From Moraxella ovis (lineage in GTDB: Bacteria; Pseudomonadota; Gammaproteobacteria; Pseudomonadales; Moraxellaceae), in the NCBI RefSeq assembly GCF_900453105.1, contig NZ_UGPW01000001.1, forward strand, positions 1,984,001 to 2,048,000: a stretch of DNA of 64,000 nt, read 5' to 3'. Position 1 is the stretch's first letter; every line of letters starts with the position of its first letter. The translations under genes were made by a program, and so were the position numbers. The notes beneath the pieces are model-generated. The model saw nothing but the letters and a program-made list of their open reading frames with translations. It was not told where the DNA came from and made no database searches. Positions 9,038 to 18,236 of this stretch are shown here, one piece after another.

Positions 9038-9874
9038 ATGAAAATGAAAAATCTCGATAAAAAGAAATTTCAATTAAGATTGGCTTATGTGTCAGATTAT
9101 TGGAATTCAAGTTGGATTGATGATCCTGAAAGGGAAAAAAACTTAACTCAAAGAATTATTGATGTAAAAGACAATTTTTCATGGTGTTTTTTAGCATTCC
9201 AAGATTTAATATTAATGAAACTTATTATAAATTGGTTCCATAAACACGATATTAATGAAACTAAAAATTATGCTTATAACTATGCAAAACTACAATATGT
9301 GATGGCTCAATCACCCTATGATTATTTAGGTCAAGAATATGCCTATGAAAAAAGAGCGTTTGAAGGGTTGTGGTTTCTATTATCCAATCATAAACCACTG
9401 ATTGAATGGTACTCAAATCTAGCTCATATTTTTAGTCAATCTGCGGACAACCCTAAATCAGAGCAATTTTTTACCAAACAATTTTTTATTGCATTACGTG
9501 GAGATTGGAAAGTTTTACAAGAGCGTTGTGAGAAAGTGTTAGCAGATCCACCGACATCGGGTCGTGGCAAAAACTACTTAATTGACCACACTTTTTACTT
9601 ATCTCTTTCTCAAGGGGATATTGATGGTATGATAAATGCTATTTCCCAACTTTTAGAAACCAAAACTTTTAATCGCAGACAACGCATGGATTTAGAAAGC
9701 GGTTATACAAAAGATTTAATAGATACTCCAGCAACGCTTTATACTAAACTGGCATGGTATCATGGCTATCAAATTCAAATTGAAAGCGATTACATTCCCA
9801 AAGAATGGTTAGAGATGACACCTTTGGAAAACTATCAAGATGAATTTGAGTTTATGAAAAAGTATAGTATATAA
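9038..9874 (+). CDS. Immunity protein (Imm49-like) for the exoprotein toxin
   Basis: 278 residues, 12 bases after the exoprotein stop, with GGAG before the ATG. It is largely helical by composition, with segments such as KRAFEGLWFLLSNHKPLIEWY that resemble the Imm49 family of polymorphic-toxin immunity proteins as I remember it. It should be cytoplasmic and bind the nuclease-like C-terminus encoded just upstream. It is one of the longest and best-preserved immunity genes in the array, consistent with belonging to the toxin attached to the main exoprotein. Confidence 0.65.
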   Translation: MKMKNLDKKKFQLRLAYVSDYWNSSWIDDPEREKNLTQRIIDVKDNFSWCFLAFQDLILMKLIINWFHKHDINETKNYAYNYAKLQYVMAQSPYDYLGQEYAYEKRAFEGLWFLLSNHKPLIEWYSNLAHIFSQSADNPKSEQFFTKQFFIALRGDWKVLQERCEKVLADPPTSGRGKNYLIDHTFYLSLSQGDIDGMINAISQLLETKTFNRRQRMDLESGYTKDLIDTPATLYTKLAWYHGYQIQIESDYIPKEWLEMTPLENYQDEFEFMKKYSI

Positions 9875-9884
9875 TCAATCAAGA

Positions 9885-10477
9885 TTGCTGTCCTCATTTT
9901 GGATTAAAGACACAGGCTGGCTAAAAGCCTCCTTGCTAGAACAAGGCATGATACTGCTTGATAGAAACAATCAAGAAGTAGAAGTTATAAGCCAATACCT
10001 ACTACCCAACCACACCGATACCGTCTATAACATCGAAGTCAATGACTTTCACACCTACCATGTGGGTAGATTGGGTGTGTGGGTGCATAATGATGGATGT
10101 TGTGGGGTTCAGCAAAAGCCGATAGAAAACCTTTCAAAACCATTAAGTAAATCGACAACAGACCATATCAGCAATAGACACGATTATAATTTAGTTAAAA
10201 AGCAAATAGAAGCGATTGTTAATAAAACAGGTAAAACAAAAGAAGAAGCCATTAAGATGTTAAATATTGGTGATAGAACTTTTTTAATAAGAATTGGAGT
10301 AATGAAACTATTATAAAAGCAACTGAATACGCAAGACAAGATGCTATAAAGAACAATGTATTAAGTGGAAATCATAGTGTACTATATCGTGGAGAAAAGA
10401 TTACCATAAATATATCCAATGAAGGTAAAGTTTCTACAGCATACGGAAATCATAAATATGATTTAAAAGATTTTTAA
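9885..10477 (+). pseudogene. Orphan toxin cassette 5: Hint tail plus toxin, frameshifted in a T6 run
   Basis: The cassette begins with the last third of a Hint domain (WLKASLLEQGMILLDRNN to GRLGVWVHN), closely matching 8290-8463 of the exoprotein. A toxin-like domain follows. The first frame stops at 10316. A one-base indel in T6 at 10280-10285 restores a frame to 10477 (FFNKNWSNETIIKATEYARQ, later YGNHKYDLKDF). The restored C-terminus resembles small RNase-type polymorphic toxins (tentative). No Hint N-terminus, signal peptide or start signals are present, so it is a silent donor cassette. The pairing immunity gene starts at 10495. Confidence 0.65.
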
Positions 10478-10494
10478 TTAATGGAGATTATAAT

Positions 10495-11037
10495 ATGATA
10501 AATATTGAATATAGGATAAACGAAGAATCTATATATGACTGCAGTACTAATATTTGTGAAAAGCCAATCATATATGGCGTTTTTGTGATTGAAAGTGATT
10601 TTGGTCTATCCTTGAGAGATAGATGTATGCTTGACGATGAATTATTTGATTTACTTAAATTTAATGATGATTTGTTCAATTGGTTTTTTAATATTCAATT
10701 AATTAATATTAAATTATTAAGCAATAATAATTGTAACACGCTTGATTATGATTTGGATAATGACCAGTATGTAAATTCTATTTTATTTAATAGAATTGGT
10801 AATAAATTAAAAATATATGATATAAAGTATGAAAAAAATTTTAACACATCCAATCCGATTGACATTATTTCACATCCTTTATGTGAAATAATGTCAAGTT
10901 CAGAAATTGATATAAATGATTGGATAGTAGAAACATCAGAAAAGACAGAAAAATTTATCAAAGATTTAATATCTATAAAAGATGATTTGCAAAATTTTGA
11001 ATATGTAAAATTACTTAGAAATAATATTAATAATTAG
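10495..11037 (+). CDS. Candidate immunity protein for cassette 5
   Basis: 180 residues with ATG preceded by GGAGATTATA, 17 bases after the restored toxin end. Very AT-rich and rich in Asn, Asp and Ile, with no signal peptide or membrane segment. No family recognised. The function is inferred from the repeated toxin-immunity order. Confidence 0.55.
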   Translation: MINIEYRINEESIYDCSTNICEKPIIYGVFVIESDFGLSLRDRCMLDDELFDLLKFNDDLFNWFFNIQLINIKLLSNNNCNTLDYDLDNDQYVNSILFNRIGNKLKIYDIKYEKNFNTSNPIDIISHPLCEIMSSSEIDINDWIVETSEKTEKFIKDLISIKDDLQNFEYVKLLRNNINN

Positions 11038-11067
11038 AAAATATTTAATTTTCAAGCAGATAAATAA

Positions 11068-11497
11068 CCCTGTGGGTAGATTGGGTGTGTGGGTGCATAA
11101 TGCGGATTGTTGTGATTTGAGCAATTTAAAAACCATCAATACAAGACATTATGCAGATAAAGTAACTCAAAAGAGTGTTGCAAAAGAGAAAAATACTGTT
11201 GTTAACAGAAAAGCTGTAGATATTTCTGCCGATGTTCAAGCAATTAGAGATGGAAAAGCAACCATTATAAATAACCAGTTCCATGTCAATGGTAGGATTT
11301 ATGGGCATCATGACGGTACACTGTACCCCATATCTGGCACAGGATTTTATACCTTAAATAGAGCTGAGTACAAAGTATTGGGGGTTTATAATCAATTTGG
11401 TAATAGTCAAAAATCCAAGCAGATATTGAGTAATATGGGTATAGATAAAACTACCCAAAATAAAGTTTTAGAAATATTTCAAGAGTTAAACAAATGA
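11068..11497 (+). pseudogene. Orphan toxin cassette 6: Hint end motif plus toxin
   Basis: Only the last dozen Hint residues remain (GRLGVWVHNADCC), at DNA level nearly identical to the other copies, then a toxin of about 130 residues ending at 11497. The toxin region (GRIYGHHDGTLYPISGTGFY ... TQNKVLEIFQELNK) looks like a compact nuclease-type toxin, but I cannot name the family with confidence. The next gene overlaps it by 4 bases (ATGA), the tightest coupling in the array. Confidence 0.6.
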
Positions 11498-11877
11498 TAG
11501 ATTTTTATTCTAACAATAAATACGATGTAAGTAAAGCTAAATATTTAATGCAAAATATTTTTTGTTTAGATGAAGAAAAAATATTTGTTTGTCAACTATG
11601 TGAATTAAGTGAAATTTTGATTGATGACGACATAGAATGTTTATGCGTTATATCAGATGTTTGCGGTTCTGTAAAAAGTTTACTTCAGATTTATAGAGCG
11701 GAGATATATCTTTCTGTATTCTTAGACAAGTTAAAGCATTTTTCAGAATACCATAATGACACATTTTTTGTTCCATATGATGATTTTAATGGATATTATA
11801 AGATATCTGGAAATAGTGAAATTCAGGAAGTATCTTTAAATGAAGAAAAGTCCAATGATGACAAAATTGTATTTTAA
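11494..11877 (+). CDS. Candidate immunity protein for cassette 6
   Basis: 127 residues; the ATG overlaps the toxin stop codon, implying translational coupling. Acidic, cytoplasmic-looking and AT-rich. No family recognised. The following 11878-12049 contains only short peptide-like remnants and no gene I can support. Confidence 0.55.
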   Translation: MIDFYSNNKYDVSKAKYLMQNIFCLDEEKIFVCQLCELSEILIDDDIECLCVISDVCGSVKSLLQIYRAEIYLSVFLDKLKHFSEYHNDTFFVPYDDFNGYYKISGNSEIQEVSLNEEKSNDDKIVF

Positions 11878-12049
11878 ATCCTTGATTTTTTCTGATTATG
11901 CAAATAAAAAACTGGTAAACTCGACTGATGTGCATTAACCAATCAATCCCTCCAGAACTGGTGCCAAGAAACCATGATAGATGTTACACAAACTAAAACC
12001 TATCAACAGGCTTTGGCTCATACCATTCAATATGCCACTTTTAACCAAG

Positions 12050-12389
12050 AAAGAAAACTTTTAAAACCACTAAAGAACATTCATTTTGGATGGAAGGTAT
12101 TGGTTAGCTAAAAGCGTCTTTACTAGAACAAGGTATGATACTGCTTGATAGAAATAATCAAGAAGTAGAAGTTATAAGCCAATACCTACTACCCAACCAC
12201 ACTGATACCGTCTATAATATCGAAGTCGATGATTTTCACACCTATCATGTGGGTAGATTGGGTGTGTGGGTGCATAATGCGGATTGTTGTAATTTAAAAT
12301 ATGAAGCGGCACCTTATTATGGAAATGTTGGTAATACAGTAAAGTCAAAGGCTCCAACTGTACCGGTACAAACAAAAAATAAACCCTAA
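12050..12389 (+). pseudogene. Orphan toxin cassette 7: Hint tail plus toxin cut at the 12-bp palindrome
   Basis: A Hint fragment (FKTTKEHSFWMEGIG, an in-frame TAG where other copies have Trp, then LKASLLEQG to VWVHNADCC) leads into KYEAAPYYGNVGNTVKSKAP. That is the start of a toxin resembling the Ntox17/type 17 polymorphic toxin as I recall it, whose domain should continue with a long conserved stretch. Here homology stops exactly at TGTACCGGTACA (12359-12370) and the frame ends a few codons later, tail to tail with tpsB. No immunity gene follows. This is a clear truncation by a recombination event. Confidence 0.65.
12359..12370. repeat. 12-bp palindrome TGTACCGGTACA, site A
   Basis: A perfect 6+6 inverted repeat, one of five exact copies. 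It lies at the point where the toxin of cassette 7 loses its homology, 16 bases beyond the stop of tpsB. With its immediate flanks (AC before, AAC after) it shares 17 bases with site D. Confidence 0.9.
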
Positions 12390-14428
12390 AACCCAATCCC
12401 AGCCCCAACACCAATTACCCAATCATCTTTAATCCATTCTGGAGCTTTGATGGCTTTACCGATGAATAAATCGATGTAGGCTGTATTTGGGGTGTTGTTT
12501 AGTTTGAAGTTAGATTGGTTGTGTGTGGATTGTTTTGCTTGCTCTTTGGTTTGATAATGATGACGAATACCAATGGCGGCAGCTGATAGGTATCTTTGGT
12601 TTTTGATGGTGTTTTGACCATAGACCATGCCTTGATCTAAGCCTATATATAGCTGTGTGCTGTGCTGGTTGTTTGATGATTGATAAGGCAGATGCCAAGC
12701 AAGTTCTTGAGATAGCCTAACACCATGCTCACCTGATAGATAATCGCCTTCTTTGATGCCTTTGGTATCGTATCCACCTAAGTAGAATAAATCAGATGGT
12801 GTAGGCAGCTGTCTTGCATATTGAGCTTGTAGCTTGGCAGTGTAGTTTAAATGAATTGGGTTTTTGGCTTTGGTATTTTGGGTAAAGCTGTTTTGATTTA
12901 GAACAATTGGCTTTTGAAAGCTGGCAAAGACAGACCAAATCGGCGCTCGAGCAAAGCCTTCACTAGGCAATCTTTGTCCAAAGGCGTTGTAAATATCTTC
13001 TTCAGGGGCAGGCTTAGCTTTTAATGCACCTGTGCCTTGTCTATATTCTAGGTTGGTGTATAGATAGGCGTTATTACTAAAATACTGCTGATAAGTAATG
13101 CCAATGCCATAGCCTGTGGTACGTCTGTTTTGCACTTCAATCTGTACATCATCGATAAAATTACGACTTTGCTTATGATGGGCTTTGATGTAGCCTTCGG
13201 TTTTGTGTGTGGCGTTTCTGTGTAGTAGTCTCGTTAGCCCAAGGCTACTTGTCTTGGTCGTGCCATGATACATCAAAGGATTATCTAGACCTTCAATAAA
13301 CTGCTTATACTGATAATGGCTGTGTGATAGATTGGCTTTGTATAAGCCATAAGGCAGGGTTAGGCTTGTGTGATAATTAAGCTGTCTATCCCTATCTAGC
13401 TTAACACCCAAATCATCTTGCATGGCATCAATCAATCTAAATAAGGGATAATTGGCAGAGACTTGCCATTCATCATTCACACCCAGTAAATTATTAGCAC
13501 GCACATCAATGCTTGCCAGATAGTTATCATAAGCATCAGATAGGCTATTATCAACGTGAAAACCAAGATGGATGCTTTTGGTTCTATCCATCGTGATGAG
13601 TAAATCACTAAAGCCTGTATCTGACGTATTACCAATACTTTGCTGTTCATCTAGGCTATTTGTTTGGTTTGAGTTTGTTGGTATGATTTGTAGATTGGCA
13701 GTAGGGTCAATCTTCTTTAGGGTATCCATCCCATGCTCTAAGGTTGGTAGATGAAATATTTGATTGGGTTTGATGGCAAGTGCTTGACGAATAAAGATGG
13801 GGGTTTTGTGATGCTTGTTTGATGATGGATTTGGTTCATTTAGTTTGACTGATTTGTTTGATTGAAAAGCGATGTTTTTAATCTTGCCTGTACTCACAGC
13901 CAATACTAACCTGCCAGATGATAAATCCTGCTCATCAATACTGATACGACTGGTTAAAAATCCACGCTTTAACAGCTCATTATGGGCGATATCAACAATC
14001 AAAGACAAATTATGCTGACCAATACAGCGACCGATGGCAAAGGTGGGCTTATTATAATCAAGCAAAGGGTATAACACAAAATCAAAGCGGTTATCAGCCC
14101 TTAACCCATCATCAACCTGTAAGCTAATCTCATCAATCACAAAACATGGTGTATCAAAAGCTTCATCAAGCCAAGTAGGACTGCTGACATCAACCATGTC
14201 AGCATCCGAAGTGTCATCCACAACATCAATTCCACCAAAATCAAAGTTTGGTTCAAAGTCTTGTCTGGCAAGATGAGTTAATTCAGCTTGGCGTAACTCG
14301 CTGCTTAGGGTTTTTGGTAGAAGTATGCTACCAGTAGTCGTGCTTTGAGTGTTTGCGTAAGTAGCCTTACAATACATACAAAGCATGAACAGTAGTAGGG
14401 TTTGGATGCGTGGAATTGACGGGTGCAT
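12386..14428 (-). CDS. TpsB/FhaC/ShlB-family outer-membrane transporter of a two-partner secretion system
   Basis: 680 residues. It has an N-terminal signal peptide (IQTLLLFMLCMYCKATYA), a POTRA-like region (CFVIDEISLQVDD, CIGQHNLSLIVDIAHNELLKRGF, LSSGRLVLAVSTGKI) and a C-terminal 16-strand beta-barrel of the ShlB type ending in VGAGIGF with a terminal aromatic residue. It exports the large TpsA/CdiA exoprotein across the outer membrane after recognising its N-terminal TPS domain. It is intact, but is encoded opposite to and tail-to-tail with the toxin array, and the cognate exoprotein in this window has lost its TPS domain. With the barstar-like gene it forms a 2.6-kb block between palindromes A and B. 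Confidence 0.9.
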   Translation of the reverse strand: MHPSIPRIQTLLLFMLCMYCKATYANTQSTTTGSILLPKTLSSELRQAELTHLARQDFEPNFDFGGIDVVDDTSDADMVDVSSPTWLDEAFDTPCFVIDEISLQVDDGLRADNRFDFVLYPLLDYNKPTFAIGRCIGQHNLSLIVDIAHNELLKRGFLTSRISIDEQDLSSGRLVLAVSTGKIKNIAFQSNKSVKLNEPNPSSNKHHKTPIFIRQALAIKPNQIFHLPTLEHGMDTLKKIDPTANLQIIPTNSNQTNSLDEQQSIGNTSDTGFSDLLITMDRTKSIHLGFHVDNSLSDAYDNYLASIDVRANNLLGVNDEWQVSANYPLFRLIDAMQDDLGVKLDRDRQLNYHTSLTLPYGLYKANLSHSHYQYKQFIEGLDNPLMYHGTTKTSSLGLTRLLHRNATHKTEGYIKAHHKQSRNFIDDVQIEVQNRRTTGYGIGITYQQYFSNNAYLYTNLEYRQGTGALKAKPAPEEDIYNAFGQRLPSEGFARAPIWSVFASFQKPIVLNQNSFTQNTKAKNPIHLNYTAKLQAQYARQLPTPSDLFYLGGYDTKGIKEGDYLSGEHGVRLSQELAWHLPYQSSNNQHSTQLYIGLDQGMVYGQNTIKNQRYLSAAAIGIRHHYQTKEQAKQSTHNQSNFKLNNTPNTAYIDLFIGKAIKAPEWIKDDWVIGVGAGIGF

Positions 14429-14480
14429 GGGTTGTGTTTATGTTGGGTTAAGATTATAGTGAAATACGAATTTAATTTTG

Positions 14481-14919
14481 TCAAAATGGATGAATTATAT
14501 TTATGTCATAAAACAAATAACACTGCGACCTTTTATCTAAAAGAGCATCTAAAATATCACTTTCATCAAATGACTCATCACCCCAGTGAACAGATTGAGC
14601 TGCACCAAATAAACTTGTTTGATATGCCTGAATGATAACATTTAAAACTTTCTGCGAAAAAATACCCTCTTGATTGGAAAATTGACCCCAATCGTAAATG
14701 TAAATATCGTGCCATTTTAACCAATTTTCAATAAAATAATCTGATATGACATCATGTAGAGCATCAAGAGATTCGCCATTAGTTAGGGTGCTTTCTTTAC
14801 CTCTTAATTTACCACCAATCAATGCAACTTTCTCAGTAGTACTTTGGCAATCAGATAGATATATCGAGATTTTTTTTGTTGCTTTTTGGCAGCTCTTTTT
14901 TATAAGCAAACTTAATCAT
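14481..14919 (-). pseudogene. Barstar-like immunity protein, frameshifted in an A8 run
   Basis: The likely start is ATG at 14919, preceded by GGGAGAATAAA. The frame MIKFAYKKELPKSNKK runs into an A8 tract (T8 on the plus strand, 14870-14877), after which homology continues in another frame to 14481. The body shows GGKLRGKESTL, ESLDALHDVI, a Trp-rich acidic strand (IYIYDWGQF) and a C-terminal helix. This is the pattern of barstar, the inhibitor of barnase-type ribonucleases. The family call is moderate. It sits 52 bases upstream of tpsB without its toxin, so it may protect against a toxin carried elsewhere or be a relic. Confidence 0.5.
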
Positions 14920-14998
14920 TTTATTCTCCCAAAAGCCTTTCTGTCATTATCACCATTGGACATAATTTTACCATGATGATTGTCTGGCATCAAGGACT

Positions 14999-15010
14999 TG
15001 TACCGGTACA
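14999..15010. repeat. 12-bp palindrome TGTACCGGTACA, site B
   Basis: An exact copy lying with no spacer after the TAG stop codon (15013-15011, minus strand) of the largest tyrosine recombinase. On its other side is 60-80 bp of non-coding sequence before the barstar-like gene. If the recombinase cluster is a mobile unit, this is the natural place for its end. Confidence 0.9.
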
Positions 15011-17884
15011 CTATTGCGTTATTTTATCAGCTAGACTTGTCAAGATAAGCCCCCAGTGTCCCAAAAATTTCATTAAGACCGATGATTTTTGCTGGGGGTT
15101 TACTTTGTCTTTATGGGTCGGTCTGATGATGCTTAAGGTGTAACCACTATAATCTGTATGCTTATTAAGAACTAAGGTGTTAGGAAATCTAGTTCTAAAA
15201 CCTTCAGTTTCTTTTGCAATGAATTGTTCGATTTCTTTTGCATTGACTCCTTCGGCAACAGAGTTTAGATTGATGTTGATACGCCAATATTTTTCAGGAA
15301 TGATTTTCTGGGCTATATCTAGATAGCGATACACAGTCTTTCTATCCTTGAATGGAAAACGTATTGCGCTTTTAGAGCCAGACCCCTTATTGTAAAAAGT
15401 CTCTAAAAACCACAATAGTTCTTTCCTACCCCCCTTGTCTTGCCATAGCTTATCCATATTCTCAAAACATAAGTGGGATAAGGCAATATCACTTTGGAAA
15501 TGAAGTGGTGCAGGGGCGATGAGAGGATGATCAGACTTAGAAATTCTGTCCTTGCCAATGAGTTTGTGATGAGGCTTGCCTTCATCAATAGCTAACGTAA
15601 GTGCGCTTGTATAGATGGCACATGCATCATCATAATCAAAGCTACTACCACAGCTTTCCACTAAAGACTTGCCCTCCTCTAACTGTGCAAGTAGGTCGTA
15701 AATAGCCTCACGACTATACTTAGTAAATAGACCTTTGTTTTTAACCAGTTGACCGTCGATTGTATTGGGCACTGGGTTATCATCTTGCTTTTGTCGATGG
15801 GTTTTTTTCGTGATGGGTATTGCATTTAGCTTATTGCTGAGTTTGCGTCTAAGTCGTCTAAGGTTGACAGTGTTGTCTTTAAAATTTGCAGCATTGGGAC
15901 TGCCTCGATTTAGGTTTTCGCGACGCAAACCTGTAAGTTTCATGACAAGTCCGATAGGCATATTTATATCAGCAGAACTGAGCTGATGACTTGCTATTAA
16001 ATCAGCAGTATGGATGTATGAATTAAAGGTGGTGTTTAGGTCTGCATGCCCAGCAAAGCTAATTAGTGCATGCCAATAGTTGGGCGATAGTTTCTTGCTG
16101 GACCTAAAAAATGCGTTTTTATCAGCTTGATTTGATCAGCAGAATAGTCGCTAAACATTCCAACAAAACTAGCATCGCAGCGCAATATCATTGCCATCAT
16201 AGAAATGGAATGATGGCGGAAACTGTGGGCAGTTATCGCTTCCCCTCCATATTTGACCTGCCTTAAAACTTGCTCTACACCATGATAGTCTATGGGCAGG
16301 CTGTGATTTGCTAAGGTAAAAAGGTATCGACTTCTTTGGCTGTACTTCATTAAAAAAAGTTTTCTCAGCCATGCTTTTTCTTTTTCGGTAAGCAAGATTG
16401 AAAGAGAAAGTCGCCTTGTGCCATCATCTGATTTGATCTGGCAATGTTCATTACTGCGAACAATTACGCTAAAATCATTTAAGGATAAGCTGCCATATTC
16501 AAAGTCGCTAAGTTTCAGGCCGAGAACTTCATTAATTCTCATCCCTGTGCGATACAATAGACTTATGATGACCTTGAGTAAAAGTTTGTTGTGATCATTT
16601 AATATGTCCTTCTGTTCATCAATGATGGCAAGTAAGCGGTGATATACCTCAGGAGCGATCATGCGCGATCTAACAATCATGGGGTCGTTTTGTTTGAGAG
16701 ATGGATATTGGGCGCATTAGAATATTTTTTAGTGTGGCGTGAAGAGAAAGTAGTACTTGCTGCGTATAGCCCACTTTGGACACCCCAATTTTTGGTTTGC
16801 TTTCGAATTTTTGAGTGAGAATCAGTTGGTAGGCATACTCATAATCCTGTGCCTGCCAAATGTCAAATTCGGCATCACGAGTTGCCCACATGAAATCATT
16901 GCCAATCTCACTTAAATATCGCTTTAAGGTTGATACAGTGTTATTCTCCCCCAGTAATTGCAGCATCCAAGCAATAAGTCGCTGCCCGTTCGGTGGCACT
17001 TCTTTTGACAGCTCTGTAAGACTGGATTTGATTGATGATTTTTCTTTTAAATTTTTTCGTATCATGTTGACAACATCATAGCGAGGAATGACTGTCCTTG
17101 ATTTTGAAATTCGAGGTTTGATCAGTAAATTTGTTAGGTCATTATCTTGAATTGTGAAGAATTTGGGTAAAGTGGGATTAAAATATGACTGCCAATGTGC
17201 CTTGGTCAGTGTGGTATGGCGTTGTTTACCTATGCGAGTCTGCACTAAGCAGTTGTCAATACGTACATTATCTAATGTTTGCCAATAAATATTAACATGG
17301 GACAAATACTCCCAGTCACTTAGGTCTTCTAAAATAGGAGTTTTTTTGAAAGTGCGAAGATTGGTAATGTCCAACAGTTTATTTCTGCATGATTTAAAGG
17401 CGGGGAATTTACGGGTAGTACTAATATCCGAAATATGTCCCTCACTTTCGTGCAATAGTCTTTGGAGATATGAATACCACATAAGACTCACATCATCCAG
17501 GACTATAAAACGGCTATAAGTAATGACAGTTGCAGAGCTGTTTACCTCACCATCTTGGTTATTAATCTGATTGCCATACATTTGTGATGGTATGTCAATA
17601 ACAAAACCATAGTGTCCATTGAATTCGAGTAATGGCTCGTGACAGATGGCTTGATAAATTGGTTCTAGTAATTCGGCTTCATTATAGCCAGCAAATCTAA
17701 TAAAGCTAAAGAGCAGGTAGCATATCGCGTCCCGAATGTTGAACTTGTCTTTCTTAATCCAGCGATCAATGGTGTTGTTAATCACCGTATTGGCGGTCTG
17801 ATGGTATAAAAAAGTTTCCAGGTCGTTAGTATTGGCGGGACGCTTTGGCTCGTAAACAGTTGCGGGTGCAGGTAGAGGACTCAA
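15011..17884 (-). pseudogene. Large tyrosine recombinase (about 957 codons), two compensating frameshifts
   Basis: Three overlapping reading frames add up to one protein. The N-terminal part (17884-16670) is a long helical DNA-binding region. The middle part (16680-16063) has the catalytic Arg box (LLYRTGMRINEVLGLKLSDF) and HSFRHHS. The third part, in the same frame as the first, carries AGHADLNTTFNSYIHT, the GH...T..Y pattern with the nucleophile Tyr, then a C-terminal extension of about 300 residues to 15011. The shifts lie near 16700 and 16081; one-base changes restore a continuous catalytic domain. The start overlaps the upstream small gene by 4 bases (ATGA). The size and the multi-gene cluster recall TnpB of Tn554, or the recombinase of gamma-mobile-trio islands; this is family resemblance only. 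Confidence 0.75.
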
Positions 17885-18168
17885 TCCATTTTTTTGTCTC
17901 GATACGTTGAGACGATAAAAAATGATGTGCGTGCTTTTAAAGCAAGAACCAGTTGCTTATTAGCAAAACGTTCTGAGAGCTTGTTAAAAATTTTATCATA
18001 CAAAGCATAAACTTGGTCGTCGGTATACCCGTCTTTATGTTCTTCTAAGAACGTCAAAAGTTCATATTCACAAATATTTTTCGACTGTTGGCTGATATTT
18101 AATACTTTTTGTTTGCGGTTTTCCGCGCGCTTTATGTAGCCATAGCTGGGTTTTTGTTTGTTTTTCAT
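17881..18168 (-). CDS. Small accessory protein of the recombinase cluster
   Basis: 95 residues, very basic at the N-terminus (KNKQKPSYGYIKRAENRKQK), starting with ATG and overlapping the large recombinase start by 4 bases. I recognise no domain. Small basic proteins between tyrosine recombinases occur in Tn554-like and trio-type elements, where they act as accessory DNA-binding factors; that role is inferred here. It is one of the few unbroken genes of the cluster. Confidence 0.55.
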   Translation of the reverse strand: MKNKQKPSYGYIKRAENRKQKVLNISQQSKNICEYELLTFLEEHKDGYTDDQVYALYDKIFNKLSERFANKQLVLALKARTSFFIVSTYRDKKMD

Positions 18169-18236
18169 AGTTTTAAATTTTGTTCTCTTGTATATGTAAA
18201 TTCTAGAAAATTATTAGCATATTAATTCGATTGCTC

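Noticed and set aside
12359..12370. The 12-bp palindrome as a LexA, LuxR-type or LysR operator
   Set aside because: It does not match the LexA or lux-box patterns I know or the ATAC-N7-GTAT sites, and copies lie at gene ends and inside genes rather than in promoters. An unknown regulator still cannot be fully excluded.
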